Source of the DNA: an uncultured bacterium
GTDB lineage: Bacteria; Bacteroidota; Bacteroidia; Bacteroidales; Bacteroidaceae
Assembly: GCA_946546825.1 (NCBI GenBank)
Contig: CAMNOK010000002.1
Location: 37,668-101,667 of the forward strand
DNA: 64,000 nucleotides
Direction of reading: 5' to 3'
Part shown: positions 51,362-58,256 of the stretch, one piece after another
Layout of the letters: every line of letters starts with the position of its first letter
Position numbering within the stretch: the first letter of the stretch is position 1
Position numbers and translations under genes: made by a program
The notes under the pieces: generated by a model
Databases searched by the model: none
Told to the model about the DNA's origin: nothing
Seen by the model: only the letters and a program-made list of their open reading frames with translations

Positions 51362-51817
51362 CTATCTTTCCGAGCTCCTGACAGTGATATACACGGCCTC
51401 TCCCTGTTCCTTGGCCTTCACGATGAGCTCCTTGATGTTTCGGAGCCAGATGCGTGAGTTCAGCACCATGCCCTTTCTTTTGTTTTCTCCGGGTAGCAGA
51501 CAGCCTTTGGTTTCAAAGGGGTAGTTTCCTGCGTGAATCCTAATTCCTTGAAACAGAGGCACTCCTATGAGTTGCGGCAACCATTGGTTGAATTTCTTGG
51601 AGTAGTTGATGACTACGGGGTAGCGTCCTTCTGGTATGGCGAAAGGTTTCAGCTGTTGTGCCCTGTCGGGTGTGAGTTTGAGAGGGTCTTTGACGGTGGC
51701 GAGTTTCATGTGCAGGCATGGTGGTTCGAGAATGTCGCACAGGTAGCGGTTTCCCACATAGAGTTGTCCGATGGTGTAGGCCTTCTTGATGGCCTTGCGA
51801 TTGAGAATGAATTCCAT
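51362..51817 (-). CDS. DUF5675-like protein
   Basis: IPEGRYPVVINYSKKF, GIRIHAGNYPFETKGCLLPGENK. Confidence 0.85.
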   Translation of the reverse strand: MEFILNRKAIKKAYTIGQLYVGNRYLCDILEPPCLHMKLATVKDPLKLTPDRAQQLKPFAIPEGRYPVVINYSKKFNQWLPQLIGVPLFQGIRIHAGNYPFETKGCLLPGENKRKGMVLNSRIWLRNIKELIVKAKEQGEAVYITVRSSER

Positions 51818-51829
51818 GTCAAGTGAAAA

Positions 51830-51957
51830 GTTTAAAAGTTTAAAAGTTTAAAAGTTTAAAAGTTTAAGAGTTTAAGAGTTTAAGAGTTTAAGAGTTTAAG
51901 AGTTTAAGAGTTTAAAAGTTTAAGAGTTTAAGAGTTTAAGAGTTTAAAAGTTTAAAA
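51830..51957. repeat. 16 tandem copies of 8-bp GTTTAARA
   Basis: Uninterrupted 8-bp periodicity; R=A in copies 1-4, 11, 15, 16 and R=G otherwise. Confidence 0.97.
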
Positions 51958-51960
51958 GGG

Positions 51961-52743
51961 TCATCGTTGTCGGTAGTTGTTTTCAAGTACCTTGACGAAG
52001 TTGTCGGGCTGCAGGAGCCAGTCGAAGGTGCAGACGAAGTTGTGCTTGTTGCGTCCGTTGAGAAACGGGGAGAGTGCAGCATTGCGCATGGCCCTTACAA
52101 TCTGCTCGTCGGTGAACTGTCGGGCCAGGTTCCGGATGAGTTGCCGTCGGCGGTCGGTGAGATACTCGGTGGTGGGAATCCGGGTGTTTCTGGCACATCG
52201 GTTGAAGTAGCTGAGGAAGTTGGATAGCTGTTCTTCGGAAAGATTTCTCGTGTTTTCGGCTTCTTTTTCCATCGAATCAGCCTTCACCGTCTTTTCTGCA
52301 TCTACCTCCTGGTCATGATCGTTTTCGTTGACGTTTTCGTTGACGTTATCGTTATCGTTGACGTTGTCGTTATCGTTTTCGTTGACGTTATCGTTTTCGT
52401 TATCGTTATCGTTATCGTTTTCGTTATCGTTATCATGTGCGGACTTTTCGGACGCGGCGGACGTTTCTTCCTTTTTCTTCTTTCTGTATTCCTGCTTTCT
52501 GATTCGGTCGGCTTCGAGTCTCATCTCGTAGATTTCCTTGTCTTTTCTGATTTGCAGTTGCAGGAATCCGTATGCGATTTTGAGTTGCGGGTCAAGGTCG
52601 GGTGGTGTTGTCTCCTGTCCGTTGAGTGAACGGAAGAGGGCGTGGAAGAGCTTCCCCATTTGTTCTTCGGAGAGATCTCTGATGGCTTCATACTGGCTTG
52701 CGTAGAGTAGGAAGGAGTCTTTCTTTCTTGATTTCTGTTCCAT
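51961..52743 (-). CDS. DUF6291 N-terminal / phage replisome-organizer-like C-terminal protein
   Basis: KDSFLLYASQYEAIRDLSEEQMGKLFHALFRSLNG; C-terminal FVCTFDWLLQPDNFVKVLENNY typical of phage replication proteins. Confidence 0.8.
   Translation of the reverse strand: MEQKSRKKDSFLLYASQYEAIRDLSEEQMGKLFHALFRSLNGQETTPPDLDPQLKIAYGFLQLQIRKDKEIYEMRLEADRIRKQEYRKKKKEETSAASEKSAHDNDNENDNDNDNENDNVNENDNDNVNDNDNVNENVNENDHDQEVDAEKTVKADSMEKEAENTRNLSEEQLSNFLSYFNRCARNTRIPTTEYLTDRRRQLIRNLARQFTDEQIVRAMRNAALSPFLNGRNKHNFVCTFDWLLQPDNFVKVLENNYRQR
52321..52434. repeat. 19 consecutive coding hexamers (GTTWTC/GTTGAC/GTTGTC on plus strand)
   Basis: Encodes an (E/D/V)-N dipeptide tract; in frame throughout. Confidence 0.97.
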
Positions 52744-52800
52744 TGTGTTTCAGTTTGAGGGTTTAATAAATTTTTACGGCTGCAAATGTAAATACAAAAC

Positions 52801-52834
52801 ACGTCAGCACAAGATAATGACCTTGTGCTGACGT
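52801..52834. promoter_or_regulatory. Perfect 13-bp inverted repeat (operator and/or terminator)
   Basis: ACGTCAGCACAAG-ATAATGAC-CTTGTGCTGACGT. Confidence 0.85.
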
Positions 52835-52840
52835 CCCAGA

Positions 52841-52893
52841 AAGTATATTATCGGCTAAAAAAGTATGTTATCCCGAAAAAACAGTATGTTATC
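52841..52893. repeat. Iteron triplet, left
   Basis: AAGTATATTATC 52841, AAGTATGTTATC 52861, CAGTATGTTATC 52882; 20 and 21 bp spacing. Confidence 0.9.
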
Positions 52894-52901
52894 TTGTAGG
52901 A

Positions 52902-53468
52902 CTATTCCTGCTGGCTGATGGGTGGAAATCCTTCCTTGGTGAGCATCTTGACGAGTTGGGAGGCAATCGTCATGTTTCTTCTGAAGTTACGGTCGTCGTG
53001 TGGTGGAGAAAAGGTCTTCCACTCGTTGAAGCTTTTGCCAATCATATTGTTGGTCAGGGCCTTTTGGATGGTCTGGTAATTGCATTTCCACACTTTTGAT
53101 TCCGGCATGTTGAGTGAGTTGACCCAACTGACGAAGTCGTTGATCTTTTTGGATTTTCCGTAGCAGTCCACCATCACCCTGTAGATGGCGGCCCACTGGG
53201 TTTGCACGGCAAAGAGTTTGGTCAGTTGGCCGATGACCCTTGCTGCGACCTCGTCGGGCGGGTAGGGGGCTCTCGGTTCTTCATTTTCCGTCTGCGGTTC
53301 TTCATTTTCCGTCTGCGGTCCTTCTGTCTCCGCCTGCGTCTGTGGCAGGCCGTCATAGGGTGTCTGTTCCATACTGACGTTGGCCTTGTCGATGTTGAAG
53401 GTGACAAGTTGGTTGCCGGTGACGTTGATATAGTTTCCTTTGATATAGTATTTGTTGTTGGTGCTCAT
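52902..53468 (-). CDS. Hypothetical protein with N-terminal GNYINVTGNQ motif and acidic TENEEPQ repeats
   Basis: Clean 188-aa ORF in a conserved-looking operon. Confidence 0.75.
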   Translation of the reverse strand: MSTNNKYYIKGNYINVTGNQLVTFNIDKANVSMEQTPYDGLPQTQAETEGPQTENEEPQTENEEPRAPYPPDEVAARVIGQLTKLFAVQTQWAAIYRVMVDCYGKSKKINDFVSWVNSLNMPESKVWKCNYQTIQKALTNNMIGKSFNEWKTFSPPHDDRNFRRNMTIASQLVKMLTKEGFPPISQQE

Positions 53469-53552
53469 AGTGCTATATATATAAATAGGTGTATTGAATC
53501 TATGTTTAGAAAATGTTTAGAAAATAAGATGACAGCATAGGAATGATTGGGA

Positions 53553-53924
53553 TTAGTGATGATGTGGTCCGTTGTCATTGAAGTTGAAGGCTTGGTTTCC
53601 GCTGGCGTTGATCATGTTGCCCGAAACTTGCACGACGGTTTTCATCTGTTCCTCCATGAGCTCTGCCTTGTAGGTGCTTTGCAATTCATGCAGCATGTGG
53701 GGCAGGGCGCGCAGTGCCTCCTCGGTCATCAAGGGTATGTCGTCAATGAAGCCCTCAATTCTCATCCTTTTGTGTTCCGGAGAGTGGCGCATGGCATCAT
53801 TGAAGAGCACCTTGAGCTCCTGAAGGCCCAGAGTGTGGGTCTTTTCGCTGGGGGGACGGGCATTGTCGGCTGTCGTTTCCCCTTCCTGCTGAACATTATC
53901 TGTGAGTCTGTTCGGAGGCTTCAT
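53553..53924 (-). CDS. Hypothetical protein with C-terminal GNMINASGNQ motif
   Basis: 123-aa ORF with Bacteroidetes promoter upstream (TACTTTTG, minus strand 53982-53989; TTTG 54010-54013). Confidence 0.75.
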   Translation of the reverse strand: MKPPNRLTDNVQQEGETTADNARPPSEKTHTLGLQELKVLFNDAMRHSPEHKRMRIEGFIDDIPLMTEEALRALPHMLHELQSTYKAELMEEQMKTVVQVSGNMINASGNQAFNFNDNGPHHH

Positions 53925-53981
53925 AGTGGGGTGCTTTATTAAGCTATAAGGTTGAAAAAACTCTCTTTACCTATGTTTTTG

Positions 53982-54013
53982 CAAAAGTACGTTTTTTCTC
54001 CCATATCACCAAA
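53982..54013 (-). promoter_or_regulatory. Promoter of the 53924-52902 operon
   Basis: TTTG-N20-TACTTTTG on minus strand. Confidence 0.65.
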
Positions 54014-54024
54014 TAAATTTTGGA

Positions 54025-54077
54025 GATAATATACATTTTTTTTGAGATAACATACTAATTCCTGAGATAACATACTT
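54025..54077. repeat. Iteron triplet, right (opposite orientation to left)
   Basis: GATAATATACAT 54025, GATAACATACTA 54046, GATAACATACTT 54066; 21 and 20 bp spacing. Confidence 0.9.
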
Positions 54078-54127
54078 TTCTGCCTGTTGGCCCTATTCCA
54101 TTATCTTGCAGGTCGGAATACTATGCT

Positions 54128-54135
54128 TATCTTTG
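54128..54135 (+). promoter_or_regulatory. -7 element TATCTTTG of the HU-like gene
   Basis: TTG at 54106-54108, 19-bp spacer. Confidence 0.65.
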
Positions 54136-54140
54136 CAACG

Positions 54141-54193
54141 TCATCCGGATGATGCCGTCCAGGGGAGACACCCGGGACCTTCCCGCCGACGGC
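54141..54193 (+). promoter_or_regulatory. 12-bp palindrome plus structured 5' leader
   Basis: TCATCCGGATGA 54141-54152; GCCGTC 54154-54159 pairs with GACGGC 54188-54193 with inner GGGA/TCCC. Confidence 0.65.
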
Positions 54194-54241
54194 TTAGAGA
54201 ACCATCAACTTTTATCAAAAACCTTTTAAACATTATTTATT

Positions 54242-54700
54242 ATGAGCGTAAAATATAAGCTTTATCAAGACAACCGAGAGAAGAGTGCATACAAAGGAAA
54301 GTGGTATGCCCGTGCCGTACACAGTGGCGTTTTTGATCTCGACGGCATTGCCATGGAGATCGAGGAAAACGTCAGCGCCAAGGAGAGTGATGTCTATGCC
54401 GTGCTGAAAGAACTGGTGCGTGTCATGAAGCGCCATCTCCAGAATAGCGAGATTGTCGTCATGCCTGGCCTGGGCCGTTTCAAGATTGGCATCTCCACGT
54501 CGCCGGCCCTCACGGCCAAGGCTTTCAACAGCAGCCACAACATCCGTTCCTCTCACATCATCTTCCAGCCTCAGGTGAAGATCGACGTTGCCCATGGCAC
54601 CCGCTTCCGTGCACTGCTTGACGGCTGCACCTTCGAGGAGACCGTGTTTAACGATGTGAAGAAGGATCCCGACGACAGCTCCGACGACCCCCAGCCGTAG
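54242..54700 (+). CDS. HU-family DNA-binding protein (Bacteroidetes HU-like with extended C-terminus)
   Basis: VKYKLYQDNREKSAYKGKWYARAV; VVMPGLGRFKIGISTSPA. Confidence 0.92.
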   Translation: MSVKYKLYQDNREKSAYKGKWYARAVHSGVFDLDGIAMEIEENVSAKESDVYAVLKELVRVMKRHLQNSEIVVMPGLGRFKIGISTSPALTAKAFNSSHNIRSSHIIFQPQVKIDVAHGTRFRALLDGCTFEETVFNDVKKDPDDSSDDPQP

Positions 54701-54785
54701 CCTATAGCCTGTAGAGGTGACCACTGGTTGGTTTCCCATGGCTATACCCTTTGGGAGCCAGCCAGACACCTCTCGGCCTCCAACC

Positions 54786-54930
54786 GGTCACTGTTCGGCC
54801 CCAGAGTGGTCACCGCTTGGCCTCTGAGTGGTCACCGCTCAGGCACTGAACGACCGACCGCTTAGCCCCTGATCGGCCGACCGCTCGGACTCTGAACGGC
54901 CGACCGTTGATACCTCAAAAGATATACCCT
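54786..54930. repeat. Degenerate 22-23 bp intergenic repeat array
   Basis: GGTCAC at 54786, 54808, 54830; ACCGCT/ACCGTT at 54834, 54857, 54880, 54903. Confidence 0.8.
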
Positions 54931-54945
54931 TTAAAACCATTCATT

Positions 54946-55053
54946 ATGAACAAGGAAACCTGGAAATTCATCATTCAGACGGCCATCGCAATCCTGACGG
55001 CCATTGCCACCTCGATAGGTGTAAGCTCTTGCAACTCAGCGAACATCTTTTAG
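54946..55053 (+). CDS. 35-aa smalltalk-like small protein
   Basis: MNKETWKFIIQTAIAILTAIATSIGVSSCNSANIF*; absent from ORF track because of length; downstream of HU gene. Confidence 0.85.
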   Translation: MNKETWKFIIQTAIAILTAIATSIGVSSCNSANIF

Positions 55054-55175
55054 TTAGTTGAACTGTTACTTCTATTCAATTCGGACATGTCATTCATTTT
55101 TTTAACAAAAATGCCATGGCATGTTCGTTTTTTTTATTACTTTTGCATGCAAATCAATTTAAACTAATAACTGAT

Positions 55176-56489
55176 ATGAACTTGAAAATACGTCTGGCCA
55201 TCGTGCTGTTCTTGGAGTTTGCAGTCTGGGGCGCCTATCTTACATGCATGGGCAACTACCTCGGTGTGGCCGGCCTTGGCGAGAAGATCTCCTGGTTCTA
55301 TGCCATCCAAGGTGTTGTGTCGCTCTTCATGCCTACACTCATGGGCATCGTTGCCGACAAGTTTGTACAACCTCAGCGTCTCCTCGGCTTATGCCACCTT
55401 GTGGCAGGTCTGGCCATGATAGGGCTGTGGTGGATAGGTCTTAGCAGCGGTTTCGGCAACGAGATAGCCGACAAGGGCCTCTTCATAGCCGTATATACCA
55501 TCAGCGTGGCATTCTATATGCCTACCGTGGCACTGGCCAATACCACCTCGTTCACCATCTTGAAGAGTCAAGGGCTGGACACTGTCAAAGACTTTCCGCC
55601 CATCCGCACCATGGGAACAATAGGCTTTATCGCCACCATGTGGTTTGTCAACTGCGCAGTCTGGGCCGACGGCAGCCTGACCTTCACGCTCGGCGAGAAC
55701 CTCCATAAGTTCCAATATACCTATATGCAGTTCTTCGTGTCCGGTGTGCTCAGTCTGGTGCTGTTCCTCTATAGCCTGACGTTGCCCGCCTGCCGGCTGG
55801 AGAAACACGAGGGCAAACAGTCGCTCATGGAAATGCTTGGGTTGAACGCCTTCCGCCTCTTCCGCGAGCGCAGGATGGCCCAGTTCTTCCTGTTCTCCAT
55901 GCTGCTCGGCATGATGCTGCAGGTCACCAACGGCTTTGCCGGACCCTTCCTGACAAGTTTCAAAGCATCGGCCGACCCCGTCGTAGCCTCCTCCTTTGCC
56001 GCCAACAATGCCACCATGCTCACCTCCATCTCACAGATTAGCGAGGCCCTCTGCATCCTGGCCATCACCTTCTTCCTGAAGCGCTACGGCATCAAGGTCG
56101 TCATGCTCATGTCTATCTTCGCCTGGGTGTTCCGCTTCGGCTTCTTCGGTCTCGGCTCACCCACCATGCCCGGTGTGGTGCTCTTCGTCCTTTCGTGTAT
56201 CGTCTATGGCGTGGCCTTCGACTTCTTCAACGTCTCGGGAGCCATGTTCGTTGACCAGGAGTGTCAGCCTTCGGTGAAGGCCTCTGCGCAGGGACTGTTC
56301 ATGCTCATGACCAACGGGCTGGGCGCCACCATCGGAACGCTGACCGCGGGAGAGATTGTAAACCATTACTGCCAGTGGGAAGGACAGTTCCTGCTCGGCG
56401 ACTGGCAGACCTGCTGGTTCATCTTCGCAGGCTTCGCCCTCGTCGTAGGCATCCTCTTCGCGCTCATATTCAATCCAAAGAAGGCGTGA
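55176..56489 (+). CDS. MFS nucleoside permease (NupG-like)
   Basis: LAIVLFLEFAVWGAYLTCMGNYL; 12 TM; start refined. Confidence 0.92.
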   Translation: MNLKIRLAIVLFLEFAVWGAYLTCMGNYLGVAGLGEKISWFYAIQGVVSLFMPTLMGIVADKFVQPQRLLGLCHLVAGLAMIGLWWIGLSSGFGNEIADKGLFIAVYTISVAFYMPTVALANTTSFTILKSQGLDTVKDFPPIRTMGTIGFIATMWFVNCAVWADGSLTFTLGENLHKFQYTYMQFFVSGVLSLVLFLYSLTLPACRLEKHEGKQSLMEMLGLNAFRLFRERRMAQFFLFSMLLGMMLQVTNGFAGPFLTSFKASADPVVASSFAANNATMLTSISQISEALCILAITFFLKRYGIKVVMLMSIFAWVFRFGFFGLGSPTMPGVVLFVLSCIVYGVAFDFFNVSGAMFVDQECQPSVKASAQGLFMLMTNGLGATIGTLTAGEIVNHYCQWEGQFLLGDWQTCWFIFAGFALVVGILFALIFNPKKA

Positions 56490-57280
56490 AGGAAACAAGA
56501 TACTTTTATGTGCCCAACGCGCCTCTTCTCTCGGAACTGCCGGCAGAAGAGGCGTCGCACGCTGTGAGAGTGCTTCGCATGAAGGAGGGCGACGAACTCT
56601 TCCTCATGGACGGACAGGGCGTGTTCCATCGGGCCGAGGTCACGTTAGCCACCCAGAAACACTGCCAGTACCACATTCTGGAGTCCGTGCCGCAGCAACG
56701 CTACTGGAACATTCCCATCACCCTCGCCATCGCCCCCACGAAGATGATGGAGCGCATGGAGTGGCTTGCCGAGAAGGCCACAGAGATAGGCTTCGACCGC
56801 CTGCAGTTTCTTGACTGCCGCTTCTCGGAGCGCCGACAGTTGCGCACCGACCGCATCGAGAAAATTGTCATCAGTGCCATGAAGCAGAGCCGCAAGGCCT
56901 GGCTCCCGCAGGTGCTGCCCCTGGAGCCCTTCAAGTCTTTCGTGGATAACAGTCGGCATGGCCTGCGCTGCATTGCACACTGCTACGACGAGGTGCCCCG
57001 ACACGATCTCTATAGTCTGCTGCAGGAATATGCCCAAAGCGACCAGGCGTCACACAACTCCATCGACGCTTCACCTGCTTCGGTTACCATTCTGGTAGGT
57101 CCCGAAGGTGACTTCTCCATAGACGAGGTGCGCTATGCCCTCGACCACGGCTTCCAATCAGTGAGCCTTGGCCAGGCTCGGCTTCGCACAGAGACGGCAG
57201 GCCTCGTCTCTGTCATGACGGCCCAAATGGTTCAACAGCATCCGCTATCTGTAACGCAACCATGTCCCGCTGCTCAGTAA
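56486..57280 (+). CDS. rsmE: 16S rRNA (uracil(1498)-N(3))-methyltransferase
   Basis: TRYFYVPNAPLLSELPAEEASHAVRVLRMKEGDELFLMDG; ILVGPEGDFSIDEV; SLGQARLRTETA; GTG start overlaps upstream TGA. Confidence 0.93.
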   Translation: MKETRYFYVPNAPLLSELPAEEASHAVRVLRMKEGDELFLMDGQGVFHRAEVTLATQKHCQYHILESVPQQRYWNIPITLAIAPTKMMERMEWLAEKATEIGFDRLQFLDCRFSERRQLRTDRIEKIVISAMKQSRKAWLPQVLPLEPFKSFVDNSRHGLRCIAHCYDEVPRHDLYSLLQEYAQSDQASHNSIDASPASVTILVGPEGDFSIDEVRYALDHGFQSVSLGQARLRTETAGLVSVMTAQMVQQHPLSVTQPCPAAQ

Positions 57281-57366
57281 TTCCTTTTATCTTCAAATCA
57301 ATTATCGAAAGAATGAATCATCAATTCCTTTTATCTTCAAATCAGTTATCGAAAGAATGAATCATC
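57279..57366. repeat. 44-bp tandem duplication carrying RBS and start codon
   Basis: AATTCCTTTTATCTTCAAATCARTTATCGAAAGAATGAATCATC x2, one mismatch. Confidence 0.95.
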
Positions 57367-58256
57367 AATATCGATTGAACAGCGTTTTTCCCGCTTGTAT
57401 CTTTGTTGCTGTCATACTCCTGTCATTCTGCTCTTGCAGCGACGAACCAGCCGACTATCGCACGGCCATACCACGCCATGCCACCTCACTCGTGCGTGTT
57501 GACAACACAGAGGCACTGGCCTCCCTGCTGTCGCTGCCAGAGCCTGTCGTGCGCCTGCTGGTCTCCTCACAGTCCGGCCTCGATGTGGGACGCCCCTTCT
57601 ACCTCTTTACCGACGACGACGGCACCTTTGGCTTTTGCGCAGCTGTGGCTGACGGAGAGAAACTCACGCAGCATCTCGACACATTCATTCGGTTGCACCT
57701 TGTTTCCAAACCTGTTGTGCACCAGGGGTGTACCTTCGTAACCATCAGCAAGAAGTGGACAATGGCATACAGTGCCCATGCCCTGCTCCTGCTGGGCCCC
57801 GTGGCACCGGGAGAAAGTGAGCCGTATTATCGCCGCATGAGTCGCCTGCTCTCTGCCGAGAAAGAAGAGAGCATCCTCAAGGCTCCACTGTTCCTGCAAT
57901 TGGAGTCGCTCACCGACAAGATGGCACTCGTAACCCGTGTTGAAACGCTGCCCACACCGCTGCAACGCCATGCTTTAAAGGGAGTGCCTCCACAGACAGT
58001 TCCCTCCGCCGTGTGTGTGGCTGCCCGCCTGTCGCTCAGTCACGGCATATTACAGATTGACGCCACCCCCTTCTCCTTCAGCCGCACGTTGAACGAGGCC
58101 ATTGGCCAGCATCTGCAGAAACTGCAACCCGACACCCTCACGCTACTCTTCCAGAAGGATGAAGAGCTCCCCGTTCTTAGCCGTCTGGCAGGAGTCAGCT
58201 ACCGCCTGCGAACAGAACCCGTGAAGATCTATCAGAAAGAAACAGAGAATCAATGA
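57357..58256 (+). CDS. Predicted lipoprotein, DUF4836-like
   Basis: LLSFCSCSDEPADYRTAIPRHATSLVRVD. Confidence 0.6.
   Translation: MNHQYRLNSVFPACIFVAVILLSFCSCSDEPADYRTAIPRHATSLVRVDNTEALASLLSLPEPVVRLLVSSQSGLDVGRPFYLFTDDDGTFGFCAAVADGEKLTQHLDTFIRLHLVSKPVVHQGCTFVTISKKWTMAYSAHALLLLGPVAPGESEPYYRRMSRLLSAEKEESILKAPLFLQLESLTDKMALVTRVETLPTPLQRHALKGVPPQTVPSAVCVAARLSLSHGILQIDATPFSFSRTLNEAIGQHLQKLQPDTLTLLFQKDEELPVLSRLAGVSYRLRTEPVKIYQKETENQ

Noticed and set aside
51830-51957. Short regular repeats as a CRISPR array
   Set aside because: Contiguous 8-bp units without spacers and no cas genes; this is a satellite.
52321-52434. Hexamer array as CRISPR or noncoding repeat
   Set aside because: No spacers; in frame in a coherent ORF encoding an Asn-rich linker.
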